Origin: Sarocladium kiliense
Taxonomy: Eukaryota > Ascomycota > Sordariomycetes > Hypocreales > Sarocladiaceae
Length of the DNA: 64,000 bases
Direction of reading: 5' to 3'
NCBI GenBank assembly: GCA_030734395.1
Contig: JAUZTG010000029.1
Coordinates: 2,356,001-2,420,000 of the forward strand
Position 1 is the first letter of the stretch. Every line of letters starts with the position of its first letter. The position numbers and the translations under genes were made by a program. Below, piece by piece: positions 35,001-46,998 of the stretch. Below the pieces are notes generated by a model. That model was not told the origin of the DNA, searched no databases, and was given only the letters and a program-made list of their open reading frames with translations.

Positions 35001-35835
35001 CCATGACAGTTGAAAAAAAATAAGGGGACTGACCAAGGTCTATTAATACTCGCACATGGTAAGGGACATCGTACTCTCGGATGTCCACAATGTAATCGCT
35101 TGCGTCTGAAATGGAAGTGTTCGCGTTTCGCTCATCGTCTCGTAAATCATCAAAAAGGTCGAAGTTGCCGTTCGCGCTGCCGAGTGTCAGTACGATTGAA
35201 TACACAATCCACGTTTTGAACACTTACGTAGCAACCTCGGCATATGCATCCATCGTAGTCATGTTCTTCTTGTTCTTCTCCGCCAAAGGCAGGATCTCTC
35301 TTCGCGCCGCTAGCAAGTCGTTGACATTGGCAAACTTGAGCTCCAAGAAGGTTCTGCGGTAACCCATAAGGTGGTTGGGCATCTTCAGATCTTCCTTTTC
35401 CAGCCTTCGGATCCCTTTCACAACTCCATCTCCGGGCACTCTCTTCACCCATTCTTCCACTTCGGACTCATGGCCCTTCTTGACTGCAATCAGGAAATAC
35501 GGTTCATATTCAACAGTCGCCTTGAAGGTCGAGCCGCTCTCCTCAATGAAGTAGAAGTCAACGGCGGCTCGACCACCAGGTATTCTGTCGTCCTCAATAG
35601 ATGTAGGCTGAATGTTGACGAGCCATCCTTCGCGCTTTTTGCCGGCATCGTAGCGGGCGAAGCCCATGGTCTCGTCAATGCTGTGTGCAAGTCGTGTTCG
35701 CTCCCATTTCTCGTCTGCTGAAGTGGCCTCGTTCCGCGACGACGCGGCGAATGTTCGTGTCGTCTTTCCATGGTAGGCCTGCTTGCCACCTCGACGGGTA
35801 CCCTTCTGCGGGCGTCGGAGGCTGGTGTTCGGCAT
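29059..35835 (-). CDS. POL2: DNA polymerase epsilon catalytic subunit Pol2
   Basis: Leading-strand replicative polymerase with proofreading. Three exons, 35835-35228, 35176-35034 and 34976-29059, with introns of 51 and 57 bases, join to 2222 residues, the same length as the yeast protein. Exonuclease motif I is FDIET at about residue 285. The polymerase active site has VASMYPNIM (about 640), NSFYGYVMRKGSRWYS and ELDTDGIW (DTD at about 872). Cysteines of the Fe-S cluster insert are visible in CAACDFNRPGKTC and GVTCLTGA. The inactive C-terminal polymerase/exonuclease module follows. The final zinc modules are CDSCTMARDLDFC...CGYC and CERCGALRVNDFMEHCTC, which contact the other holoenzyme subunits. 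The N terminus MPNTSLRRPQKGTRRGGKQ is basic. All catalytic residues are present. Its promoter faces COX20 and has an MCB-type box. Confidence 0.97.
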
Positions 35836-36368
35836 TGTGAAGATTAGACTTGAAGCTGACCTGGCGGGACCACCGCGTGCCTGGTGCTGATGGTAGTAGG
35901 CAGCTCAGTCTCTTGTTCTTGTTGCAGCCGTCATGTAGTTGTGTGCTGCTATAGGCCGTTTCGTAGAACGATTCGGCTCAGAGATGATTCAATTCAGGAC
36001 AGACTTGTCCCTTGGTTGTGTGAGAGATGCTTAGCAATGAGCCCAATGGGACGAAACCGAGCGCTCCCTCTTGCCTGACCAGGTTCCGCTTCCGCCCTCG
36101 AGCGAGACGCGTCAAAACGCGGTGCGTCTCGCGACTTTGCCCCACCACCACTTAAACAACCTGGCATTGCACCAGCCTCAAGGCGTGGCGCCACAGCGGC
36201 GCTTGAGCCACACCCAAGCTGTAGCTCCACTATCGCAACGTCTGATCATTCCACTGGGTTTTTGGACGTCATCGGCCTCGAACGGCTTTGCTACCAGCTG
36301 CCCGAGCTCTACTGCAATTAAACTCACGACTGCTGCCGAACCTGACAGGCTCAGGTCACATCAAAGCC
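35836..36368. promoter_or_regulatory. shared divergent promoter, POL2 / COX20
   Basis: The 533 bases between the start codons of POL2 (minus) and COX20 (plus) contain no gene. The centre, about 36050-36190, is GC-rich and holds the ACGCGT box and a repeated gcgtctcgcg-like sequence. Confidence 0.6.
36107..36122. promoter_or_regulatory. MCB-type cell-cycle box upstream of POL2
   Basis: A palindromic ACGCGT at 36107-36112 is followed four bases later by aacgcg, about 270 bases before the POL2 start. ACGCGT is the MluI cell-cycle box bound by MBF, which drives S-phase DNA-replication genes including POL2 in budding yeast. The second copy fits the frequent pairing of such boxes. COX20 lies on the other side, so the box could be read by either promoter, but replication control is the simpler reading. 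Confidence 0.5.
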
Positions 36369-36929
36369 ATGGCGTCACCACCACCCCGAAGAGATGACGC
36401 GACAATGTACACCTGGACTCAACCAGATGCTTCCCAAGTCCAACACAAGAATCCCGAGCCACCAAAGATCTCCGATGCGGTCGCAACGATAAACAAGGAC
36501 TCCTTTTGGGCACTCCCACAGAAGCCTTGTGTTAGGCAAAGTCTCATGACAGGAATTGGCGCTGGCGCTGCAATCGTGGGCGTGACAATGGTTGCACGAG
36601 GTGAGTCCAAGCCGTTTTGCCGAATCCGCATGTTTGCGACCATTTCGCGGCTCTGGTACTGACTGTCGTGTGCCCTCTCTTCAGGGAGATTAAGAAAAGC
36701 GGTCAACGTGGGTGTATACTCTGGTGTCGGAATCACATGGGCGAGCTACGAATACTGCCAATACCAAAAACGACAAGAGGCTGCGAACATGAAAAGAGCA
36801 GTGGAGGTCGTCAGGGAGGCTAAGGTGAAGAAGGAGATGGAAGATGCTCAGCTCCAGGCACAAAAGGCGGCGGAAGCAGCGAAAGGATTGGAGCAAAATG
36901 CCAAGCGGTCATGGTATAAGTTCTGGTGA
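36369..36929 (+). CDS. COX20: cytochrome c oxidase assembly protein Cox20
   Basis: Mitochondrial inner-membrane chaperone for Cox2 maturation. Two exons, 36369-36600 and 36685-36929, with intron gtgagt...tcag, give 158 residues. The family core is visible: ISDAVATINKDSFWALPQKP and CVRQSLMTGIGAGAAIVGVT (first membrane helix), then across the splice GRLRKAVNVGVYSGVGITWA (second helix) and SYEYCQYQKRQE. The C terminus is a charged coiled coil (VVREAKVKKEMEDAQLQAQK). The two-helix hairpin and the C-terminal W-x-x-Y-E-Y-C motif are typical of Cox20/FAM36A. An upstream ATG at 36288 is in another frame. Confidence 0.9.
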
Positions 36930-37229
36930 CAGGGCGCCAGCAGCACGTGTATCTATGCTCAGGCCTTGTTCTACTATTGTGTACGATACGAGAAGGGTCA
37001 TTTGGATTCATAGAACGTCCCCATTGAGTGGCGGTCCGATATCAGGATTCGCCATGACGATGTGTCCTGTATTTGGAGTCGAAGAAATGTAACAAATCAA
37101 TAACACCAGTAAAATAACGAACCCTCCAAAACTCCTCACATACGCCGTGTCATCGTGGAGTAAGATGGTCAGACCCTAAGAAGAACGTGCTCCCTTCGAA
37201 AAAGCCACGGCTCGATAACCTGAGCTCCT
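36930..37229. other. convergent 3' intergenic region
   Basis: Between the stops of COX20 and the next minus-strand gene. No coding signal. Confidence 0.5.
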
Positions 37230-38171
37230 TCAAGACGATGTGATTGCCACGTGAGGTGCTTCAACCTCTCTGAATCGCACCTTTCGAGGGGATCCATCAC
37301 CTTCTGGTTGAGCTGCCCCATCGCCCTGTGAGCCTGGTGGAGACGACGAGGATTCCCCCGACGTGCGATGAATAGGAGCAGCACCTCGTCTTCTCTGATT
37401 GCGACGAGCACGAGCATCGCTTTCTTCCCTCCGCCTGTACTCCGCCATTTGTTGCCTGCGTTTCATAACGCGAGCATGTGCTATGGCAGCCGTAGGCTTG
37501 AAACCAACGCCATTGATCCCAGTTCCGTCATCGTCTTCATCGTCAGGGTCATAAATCGTGATCTCGTCTTCGTGCCATGTAAGCGCTGCCCGAACAGGAT
37601 CGACAACATCCTTGTTGGTATCTCCCAACTTGGACAGGAGTTTCTTGATGCGAAGAGGTGGTGTTCCTGCCCTTTTCTTACCCAAAACCTTGGGACCTGG
37701 AAGGTCTGGCATTGGCGCAGGAGTCGTTCCCGAATCTTGGGGAGGGTTCTTGTCCAGGTGCTCGTCTGACACTGGAGCCGGCTGCGGAACTGTTTTGCCG
37801 GCTTGATCCGTGACTCCAACAGCATCGCCTGCTTGCGTGCCAATTAAATCAGAAACGACACGAGGAGGTTCTTCTGCATCAGGCATATGCTCATCATGCC
37901 TTTGCCGCTTGCTTATCTGATCGGGCTCATCATCGTCGTGAGCATAGCTGCTGAATGTAGACGCAACCCCGCCCCCACTTCCGCCTGCAACGTCACTCTC
38001 ATGAAGCTCTAATCCTCGGAAACGATGCGCGACTCTTGACCGGGGGCTATTGCTGCCATCTTCGGAATCTGTAGCCAAGGAAGCTTCGAATGAGAACTTC
38101 AAGGGGCTCAGGGCGGTGGTCTCGCCCTCGCCTCGCTTGCGTTTAGGCGTGCTGTGTGCGGAGAGGGTCAT
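37230..38171 (-). CDS. hypothetical disordered protein with conserved basic C-terminal motif
   Basis: A single-exon protein of 313 residues that I do not recognise by name. Residues 1-165 are low-complexity and charged, with possible nuclear signals (PKRKRGEGE at 9-17; ISKRQRHDE). A conserved-looking block runs from about 165 to 265: GPKVLGKKRAGTPPLRIKKL, AALTWHEDEITIYDPDDEDD, NGVGFKPTAAIAHARVMKRR and QQMAEYRRREESDARARRNQ. It mixes an acidic patch with an Arg-rich helix. The tail is Ser/Pro/Gly-rich with KVRFRE, which resembles an RVxF-type phosphatase-1 docking motif. A nuclear scaffold role is possible but is inference. TPKRKRG and SPLKFSF are possible CDK sites. Confidence 0.7.
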   Translation of the reverse strand: MTLSAHSTPKRKRGEGETTALSPLKFSFEASLATDSEDGSNSPRSRVAHRFRGLELHESDVAGGSGGGVASTFSSYAHDDDEPDQISKRQRHDEHMPDAEEPPRVVSDLIGTQAGDAVGVTDQAGKTVPQPAPVSDEHLDKNPPQDSGTTPAPMPDLPGPKVLGKKRAGTPPLRIKKLLSKLGDTNKDVVDPVRAALTWHEDEITIYDPDDEDDDGTGINGVGFKPTAAIAHARVMKRRQQMAEYRRREESDARARRNQRRRGAAPIHRTSGESSSSPPGSQGDGAAQPEGDGSPRKVRFREVEAPHVAITSS

Positions 38172-40377
38172 GGTGTGCCTGTAGCGCCGGGGTGCAGATG
38201 CTGGGAAAGGTGACGCTCAGAAAGTCGTTCAAGACGGTTCAAAGAGCCATGTTGACACGTGAAGTCGGTGTACGATCACATCAAATCAAGTAGAATGAGA
38301 TTCTGCCAGTTTTGACAACCGTGGCGGATTGCTCAACATGAAGCTGGAGTCGAGGGAGGCTTAAAGCTGCCTGGAGCTTCTTCAAGCTGCAAGCCATCGC
38401 GTCACACAGGGAGCACGTGCAGGGACAATCCACTGGCCAGGGTTAGCACTCCAGGGTTACACTGGTAGGTTAGCTTCCACGGGGTGCCCAAGACTCTCCC
38501 CTTGGGCAAGCCCGCATCACGAACACGAAGAATAGCGAGCCATAATAGCCAGAAGATAAGCAAAGAAGTGAAGGAAAGCCTGTTTCACACCGTCAGAGAA
38601 AGGATGGTCACCCTCCTCATAAGTGGCCATAGTCTACCTTTCTCTGTACCTGTGTTTTATCTGAACCATGGTTACGACTTGATCGAGACTCGAATCTTCC
38701 CGTCCACAGATTTGAGTGCATTATAAAAGAAGAATTCGAAGGCAACCCGTGTCTGGTGTTTGCTTACTTGTATTTGATCTAGAATATGGACCTTATCATG
38801 GCCCGTGTCGCGCTGAGACGATTATGACTTCCTGTTTGTTCAAGCCTTGAGTGTAAGGTATGGCATAGGATAGGGGAAAAGGGTAATAAATATTGTTACA
38901 GGAGGGCTTAGAGGGTGCTCACCGTGCCTTGATAAATCCAGCACTGTATGTCTCTAGACGAGGTCGCTGACAGTAATTACTGACTTGCGCATCCCATTCT
39001 CGGACAGTTGTCTCTCGGGCCGTGTCAACAAAGAATGTCCACAGAGCTTGGTTGAGCAGGCCTGGGGCCTTTGCAACCTGGGTTGTGGCCATGGCAAAGC
39101 ATGTGATATCATGAGGTTGAGGGTTGCATCACCACTTGCATCACCACCAACTGGCAGTCGCCCATCCATTGTGCCCGTTGACACGAGGACGCATCGCTTC
39201 TCCAATGTTGCGCCAGGAACACCGCCTAGAACCTTCCTCGGCCTTTTCAATCCACCCGAATGTCACACCGTGGGCATTCAAGATTGACAACCAACGACAG
39301 CTGAGAATGACCACCCATTTCGCCTCGCTAGCTCTCGGTCCAGCAGGAGCCGATGAGCCCTACACACCATGATCGGTCTTGGACCGGCTACGGAGGGTTT
39401 GCCGACCGTTGAAGGATTACAACTGGGTTGGGAAATTGCCAAATAGATGGCTACCAGAGGAGACGTGCCAGCCCACTGACAGAGCTTCGCAAAGTGTACA
39501 CAATTCGCAATGCAATCCACCATAAGGGATGACTCGGCAAACACGAGAACAAACATCGGTTGGCGAGTAAGATGAGCAAAGGTAGCATCGCACTCTCGAA
39601 TCGCACCGCAAACAGCAACTAAGGTTGGGCCACTGACCACTGTCATCCCCACACCCTCCCCTAAGCGAGGTCGCCTTGCCAATGCCAATGCTCGTCAACG
39701 ATTTCATTGATAGCTGCCAATCCACCGCTGCACCCACGAGTGTGATGGCGCTCAATCTTATGGGGTGGCCTTGCCACGCCGGAATTCGACATGGCTTTTC
39801 GAAACCCTGCCAAACCCTGCTGACTTGGGTTGGAAAGTACCCGCACGGAGCTTCGCGAACGGGAGAAATGAACAACCGTTGTAAAGCTGCCCCCACCGAG
39901 AACCGGCGAAGCGAGCTTCCATTTTGACAGGGATCTCGTCGCCTCGCCTAACGCTCCAGATCTGATGGGTCTTGCCGCTGGTGTGCAGGCGATGGTGCGT
40001 GCATGCATTGCCAAAGTGAGGGTCCCCTCGCTTGCATTGTCGCCGGGAAAAAGAAGACTCTATTTCCCCGAGTACGCGGATACGCCAACGGGACAATGAA
40101 GGTCTGATATAGCCCTGGGCCTTCCCGACCCTTTTTTCCGTGTTGCATGTTCGCGAAACTTTGCTCGCCTTTGCCAGATTCCTCTCATCTGTGATTGCAA
40201 CGGTCTTTGCGTTCGATCTTGGACTTTGCGACATAGGGCATGTCAATGACACCTGGATTCTGACTTTATAGCTGTCGGTTATGATTCAAGTCCACTTCTA
40301 ATCCCGCCACGCTATGGAGCTATAATCGGAGCGGAGACCAACCGGTTTGCGAGTTGAAGTTGAGCAACCAAGGCATC
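38172..40377. other. 2.2-kb divergent intergenic region
   Basis: Between the hypothetical gene (minus) and the ABC transporter (plus). Several frames of 80-160 codons occur (for example 39278-39896 and 39758-40252, minus) but overlap each other and show no motif. This is probably regulatory. A tataatc lies at 40321-40327, 51 bases before the transporter ATG. Confidence 0.45.
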
Positions 40378-43300
40378 ATGGCTTCTCCCAACGGTGAGAA
40401 CGACTATCGCGATTATGCGGTAGACGTCGACAAGATTGAGCGGCACAGCTCAATGGAAACCACCTCTGTCGAACATACCCAACTTGGCGAGCGACGGTTT
40501 TCTCTCTCTGGTGCAGGCAACTTGTCTCTCGATGATGTTGCTGCCGTCGAGGTCAAGATTAGAGACCTTAGGGTCTCAGTCAACACCGCGCCTGATTGGT
40601 TCGACCCAGCAACGTACCCTGAGTTGATGACCACAAAGTTCAACACCAAGCCACGGATCAAGGAACTTCTTCATGGAGTCGATGCTGATTTGCGGCCTGG
40701 CACACTGACGGCCATCATTGGCGGTAGTGGCTCGGGCAAAACCACGCTTCTCAATACTGTGGCCGAGAGAGTCTTCAGCTCGAGAATGACACAGGGTGGC
40801 ATCACGACCTTCAACGGAGAATTGGGGGTCCATGGAGTCCGGCACGCATATGTGATGCAGCAAGACATCCTCTTGCCTACATTGACCGTCAGAGAAACCC
40901 TGCACTATGCGGCCGACCTACGACTACCATCTTCCACAACAGCTGAGGACCGGACACGAGTCGTCGAGGAGGTTATTCTCGAACTCGGTCTGAAAGAGTG
41001 CGCCGACACCAGAGTAGGGAACAGCCAGCATCGAGGCTGCTCGGGAGGAGAAAAGAGGCGAGTCAGCATCGGCGTGCAGCTGCTTTCGAACCCCTCCGTG
41101 CTCTTCCTCGACGAACCGACGACAGGTTTGGACGCCACCAGTGCTTTCCAGCTTGTAAGAACGCTGAAGAGCCTTGCTCAAAAGGGTCGAACTGTCGTCA
41201 CTACCATCCATCAACCTCGCTCCGAAATCTGGGACCTCTTCGACAATCTCATCGTGCTTACTCGAGGTAGCCCGGTTTACTGTGGCTCGATCGCAGAATG
41301 CTTGCCATGGTTCGAGCGTCAAGGCTTCACCTTGCCAACGTTTGTCAATCCGGCCGAGTTCATTATCGATATCGCTGCCATCGATAATCGCACACCAGAA
41401 CTGGAGGAAGAGACAACAGCACGCGTGCAGAGGCTGAAAGCAGCATGGGAAGAGGAAAGCCAGACTCGCTTATCGCCAATGGACAAGACGGTCGGCTCTG
41501 AGCAGCGGAAGCGCAAGACCGCACAAGCACATGCTGGATACTTGCGACAGATCACGGTTCTCACAAAGCGCACGTCCAAGGTCACATACCGGGATCCCAT
41601 GGGTATGGCTGCTGCCATATTCGAGGCGATTCTGATGGGTCTTATTTGCGGCTACCTGTTCTACGACATCCCCCGTGACCTCTCAGGAATTCGGTCCCGT
41701 CAAGGCGGTCTCTACACGGCAGCCGGTCTTCAGGGATACTTGGTTCTTTTGTTCGAGGTTTACCGCCTGACCCTGGATGTGCCCGCGTTCGACAGGGAGT
41801 TCTCAGAAAACTGTGTGGACGCTCTACCTTTTGTCATCTCGAGAAGAATAGCAAGGTTGTTCACCGAAGACCTCCCTGTTCCATTCTTGTTCTCCACCAT
41901 ATTCTACTTCATGGCAAACTTTGAGCGAGACGCTCACCACTTCTTTGTCTTCTTTGCGACAACACTTACAAACCATTACATCGCTGTCTCATGTGCTATG
42001 ACATGCGTGACGGCCGCACGACACTTCGCAGGCGCCAGTCTGATTGCGAATTTATGCTACACTTTGCAGAGCTTGGCTTGTGGAATGTTCATCCAGGCTG
42101 ATTCGATCCCTGTCTATGTGCGCTGGCTCAAGTGGATCACATACACGGTAAGAAAGAACCCTCTGTTAGCAGGCATTGAGATGCTAGATGAGAGATGGTA
42201 GATTAGAATCAGCAAGCTAACAACTTTCCTCAGTTCTATGCCTTTGGAGCGTACGCTGCGAACGAGTTCTACGGCAACTTCTACGACTGTCCCGAGGGTG
42301 GCCGCTCAGACCCAGCCTGCAATCAATACACTGGCGAATACGTGATGGACAGTCTGGGCTTCGACTGGATCAAATGGGGTGCGAAACCAATTCTCATCAT
42401 GGTCGCCTTTGTCGTCTTCTTCCTTGCATTGTCAGTCGTTGGACTACAGTTCATCAAGAAGGAGATTACAATCGCCCGCGCCCGTACTACCGATACAGAT
42501 CTATCAGCTGGAAAGGAGAAGATGACGGCTCGATCTATCTCCGAGGTCAGAGCCATTGACTTGGGTCTTGATAAGTTCAAGCTCGAACTTGATAAGCGAA
42601 AGCTTTCAGGGAAGAGGTTGCCGCGGAAGACAATCCTCAATCCCGTATCTACAACCTTCCAGGCCGGCGTACTCAACGTGATCATGGGCCCTTCGGGTAG
42701 CGGCAAGACATCCCTTCTCAATGCGATGGCTTTACGACTCCGAAATTCGCCAGGCACGAGCTACCGTCCGTCTGGAAAGCTGACTTTCAATGGTGCTATT
42801 CCTTCTGATTCAGTGATTCGATCCGTCTGCTCCTATGTGTGTCAAGACGACGACGCATTGCTGCCTTCCCTGACGGTTCGCGAGACTCTCCGCTTTGCCG
42901 CTGGGCTCAGATTGCCAGCTTTCATGTCGACGGCTGAAAAGCACCAGAGGGCAGAGGAGGTCCTGTTGAAGATGGGATTGAAGGATTGCGCTGATAACCT
43001 CATTGGAAACGATCTGATCAAGGGTATCTCTGGCGGAGAGAAGCGCAGAGTGACAATAGCTGTCCAGGTTCTCACTGATCCGCGAATCCTCCTGTTGGAC
43101 GAGCCGACCTCCGGCCTGGATGCCTTCACCGCCAGCTCGATCATGGAGGTGCTGCATGGCTTGGCCCAGGAAGGCCGCACCCTTATCCTAACCATCCACC
43201 AGGCGCGCTCAGATCTCTTCAAGCATTTCGGCAATGTTCTGCTGCTCGCCCGTGGTGGCTCTCCTGTTTACGCTGGCGCCGCCTCGGAGATGCTCGGGTA

Positions 43301-44549
43301 CTTTAGCAGACAAGGCTACGATTGCCCTCGTCACACCAACCCCGCGGACTTTGCCTTGGATATGATCACAATTGATCTGCAGCAAGAGCAGAGAGAGGCT
43401 GAAAGCCGAGAACGAGTGAAGAAATTCATTGGGAACTGGGAAGAGCACGGGAATAAGCCGATTGGCCGGCTACCTGAGATCAAGGAAGCAGAGGAGCCGA
43501 GTGAGAAGCGTGATGACGAAGTTGAGGGCACCGACTCGACGCAAGCCGAAGGCGGAGCCGTGGCGACGATCGTGGCATCACAACCAGCCATGGCTTCCGT
43601 GCCCCGACCGTCCCTTAAGAAGGAGAGTCTCTCAACACCAGCCGAACTTGGTGCTCTTATCAGGAAGCGAGCCTCTTTCGCGACCGCTCTGCCCTTGCTC
43701 ATACACCGTGCTACCATCAATACTCGTCGCCAGCCTGATCAGGTACTGGCTCGAACCATGCAGGTGATCGGACTCGCGCTCCTGCTTGCACTTTTCTTCG
43801 CACCCATGAAGAATGACTTCTTCTCTGTGCAGAACCGGATGGGCTTCGTTCAGGAGCTTGGAGCGTTCTACTTCGTTGGTATGCTTCAGAATGTGGCTGT
43901 CTATCCCAACGAGAGGGACGTCTTCTATCGGGAGGACGATGATGGTGTGTACAGTGTGGAGGCCTTCATGGCGACTTACACTATCCTTGAAGTGCCATTC
44001 GAGATTTTCAGCTGTGTTGTCTTCGGTCTGCTAGGCGCCCTTGCTGTTGGACTTCCTCGCACAGTTACCATGTACTTCGTCACGGTCTTTGCCTGTTTCG
44101 GCATCGTATCATGCGGCGAAAGTCTTGGTATCATGTTCAACACCCTCGTTGGACACACTGGCTTCGCAGTCAACATCATGGGTATTGTACTCTCCGTCGC
44201 AACCCTTATGGCGGGAATCCTCTCCATCGACATGCCAGACCTATTCAAAGGCACAAATTACCTGTCCCCAATTCGATACGCCACCCGAGCTGTTGCGCCT
44301 TACTCCCTCGAAGGTGTTGAGTTCACATGCAATTCGGTGCAGAGACTACCCGATGGCAGCTGTCCCATTGAGACAGGACAGGATGTACTTGACTTGTACA
44401 AGTTCAACGCCGACCCGGTGGTCAATATCGGAGCCTTGGCTGCTTGTGTGGTGATTTATAGATTGCTAGCCTGGGCTTTGCTCAAGGCTATGAGAGGCCG
44501 CTGGAGGAACAGGGGTGTGAAGAGGGTCAAAGAACCTTCTGAGACATGA
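40378..44549 (+). CDS. full-length ABCG-family transporter (NBD-TMD)2
   Basis: Two exons, 40378-42147 and 42234-44549, give 1361 residues. The open frame runs eight codons further upstream but only to a TTG, so MASPNGEND is the start. Half one has Walker A GGSGSGKTTLL (about 117), signature CSGGEKRRVS and Walker B VLFLDEPTTGLD, then a membrane domain. Half two has Walker A GPSGSGKTSLL (about 742), signature ISGGEKRRVT and Walker B ILLLDEPTSGLD, then a second membrane domain. The intron falls in the first extracellular-loop region, joining WITYT to FYAFGAYAANEFYGNFYDCP. The order and short linkers match the full-size, non-PDR ABCG group of fungi (yeast Yol075c type), not the PDR type. All nucleotide-binding residues are intact. 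Substrate unknown; sterols or lipids are typical for ABCG. Confidence 0.9.
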
Positions 44550-45042
44550 GTTATGAACGGCGTTTATTATATAGAATCCTCTTTCTCTTATCATATTGTT
44601 AATATGTTCATTACTACCTTGTGAGCTAATTTACTACTATCTTCTTCGCTATCATCCCACTATCTTACTGTCTTTCCAAATTCGTCTCTTGTTTTTCCTG
44701 ATACCCTTAACATATTATCCTGCCTAGCTATCCCTTTCTTAGCCCGGATCGCTTGTTGAGAGCCCTAAGCAGAGATAAGCCTACAAAGGACCAGGATAGG
44801 TCGGCTTGTCAACTCGACATGTAATCGATTCTTTTTTTCACCTGAGGCTTCCGTCGAATGTTCAGGGGTCTGTAATAGCATACGAGTGTCACGGATATGG
44901 GAGCATGAAGTATGAAGTATGAAACTTAATTATTGTACTAGATGTATACTCATCAGGTAGGTTCTATGGACAGAGGACAACCCGCCCACGGGAGGATTCC
45001 TTGGGGATATCAAATAACGTTCCAATACACAATGGACATTGC
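44550..45042. other. convergent 3' intergenic region
   Basis: Between the ABC transporter and MFS transporter stops. It is A/T- and pyrimidine-rich, with a tandem gaagtat repeat near 44905-44922. No gene. Confidence 0.5.
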
Positions 45043-46998
45043 TTATTTCTCGCCAGAGTCGGAACCAGTGCCAGTCTTGGTATCGTTCTGGTTCTGTGAG
45101 AGAGCCTCGAACTGGTACAGAGGCTTGCAAACAGCGCCGCGCTGGAAGAAGATCCAGCGCTTGATCCACCAAGGGAGAACGGTTTTCGTTTGGTAGCCGA
45201 TGAACTTGCGGACGGGGACAGCGAAGACATAGTCGAGCTCCTCAAGCGTCCGCTGCATCGTCTCAGGAACCCAGAGGAAAATCATCACAAAAGCAACGAC
45301 ATTGAACCCAGCATACATGCCGAAGGCTCCAACGTTGCCGGCGCGCTTCAGGAGGAAGGGGAAGGTCATGGAGAGGAGAGCGGCGAAGCCAAGGCAAGTA
45401 GCGACGGCAAAGCCCATTCCCACCTCTCGGTGAGAGAGAGGGAAAACCTCAGCAGAGTAGGTGAACGGAACGGGACCCTCACCAGGAGAGTAGAAGGCGC
45501 CGAAGAGGTACACGAACAGGCAGATAAGACCAAGGCGGAGCTGGCGCTTCTCCTCGTCGATCAGGGTGCAGAGACCAGCGGCAAGGAGGGTCCAGAACAT
45601 CTGAGGGAAGGTGAAGAGGAGCAGAGTGCGGCGACCGAAAGTATCAATAGTCCAGAAGGCCGGGAAAGCGAAGAGCCAGTTGACGAGACCGAAGCCGAAA
45701 GAACCGATAAGAGCCTGGAAGTCGGAAAGACCAGCCTCCTTGAAGACGGTGGTGGAGTAGAAGGCAATAATGTTGATACCACACATCTGCTGGGCAAGCA
45801 TGACAGTGAAGGCGGCGAGAGTCGCACGGCGAACACGGGGAATGGTGAAGAGCTGACCAAAGCGGCTGGCGTAGTTGGTGCGGCCGATGAGCTCCTCCTC
45901 AATCTCAAGCTGAGCGCTGATGTAGTAGATATCGCGAGCGACCTGGATAGGGTGGGCACGCAGGCGGGTGAAGGAGTTCCAAGCCTTTGCGTAGCGGCCC
46001 TTCTTCATCAGCCAACGAGGAGACTCGGGGCAAAAGTAGATGAGAACAAGAAGCGGGACGGCAGGGATGAAGGGAGCACCCAGCATCAGACGCCAGTTGT
46101 GAACGTGGTTGAAGACGGCAAGGTTGATGGCAGTTCCGAACATGATACCGAAGGCTGTCCACATCTGCCAGGACATGACAAGAGCACCACGGATAGCAGC
46201 GGGAGCGTTCTCGGCAGCGTAGACGGGGACAGTAGCGGCCTTGACACCCATACCAATACCCATGAGCAGACGGCAAGCAAGCTGCTGCTCCCAGGTTTCG
46301 CAGAAGGCAGAGCCAATGACGGGCCAGAGACAGAAGTGAGCGGAGAAGAAGATGACACCACGACGACCGAACCAGTTGTTGATGGGATCAGAGAGCCAGC
46401 AGCCGAGGAAAGCAGAACCGATGTAAGGACCAGCGTTAACAAGACCAACGATGAGAGTGTCGTGAGCACTGTCGGTGCCAATGCCGTAGTACTCGGGGAA
46501 GAAGATGTTGGCGCCGTTGGAACCGGTCTGATCCCAACCCTGGACGGCGGCACCGATGGAGCAGGTCGCGATGGTGAGGAGCAGACGCTTGGGCATGCGC
46601 CACTTGTGGTCGCGCTCGAAGTTGAGTGCCGCAAGCTCGTCCTCCTCGAGAGTCTCAGGGCCGTCGATGAGGTGGGCGCCGGCTGGGTTCTGGGCGACGA
46701 GGGCGCCCTTTTTCAGGAGGGGGATATGCTCGGTGAGCTCGTGCCTGCTTGCCCACTCCTCGACATCTTGCATCAAACGAGCACGGGGAATGCCCTCGAG
46801 AGGGTTGCGAATCCTATAAGAGAGGTAATTGTGTAAGTGACTGGGTCATGATGATTGGCACTGCGCCATTGAGCATGAGTGAACTTACCTAGCCTCAAGG
46901 TTCTTGTTCAGGTCAACCTGCTCGACAGGGTCGATGGTTGCCTTCTCGATGCTGTCATTCTGGCGCTTGGAGTCGCCAACAGGCTGAACGTCGGCCAT
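45043..46998 (-). CDS. MFS sugar/polyol transporter
   Basis: A 12-helix sugar porter of the plasma membrane. Two exons, 46998-46889 and 46813-45043, with a 75-base intron (gtaagt...tatag), give 626 residues. The N terminus MADVQPVGDSKRQ comes from exon 1. Family motifs: GWDQTGSNGANIFF in helix 1, SDPINNWFGRRG (loop 2-3), PESPRWLMKKGR after helix 6, QQMCGINIIAFYST in helix 7, DTFGRRTLL, and GEGPVPFTYSAEVFPLSHRE followed by VPETMQRTLEELD after helix 12. The cytosolic N-terminal extension of about 80 residues is longer than in hexose carriers. The PET(K/M)QRTLEELDYVF motif and a tail with WWIKRWIFF resemble fungal polyol/pentose carriers. The exact sugar cannot be read. An antisense open frame of 548 codons covers almost the whole gene and is not a gene. 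Confidence 0.9.

Noticed and set aside
39278..40252. Overlapping minus-strand frames of 117-164 codons
   Set aside because: They overlap in all frames, lack splice-consistent structure and motifs, and lie in a divergent promoter region.
45190..46836. 548-codon plus-strand open frame
   Set aside because: It is antisense to the MFS transporter, has a Glu/Gly/Thr-rich composition caused by the complementary codon bias, and shows no family motif.
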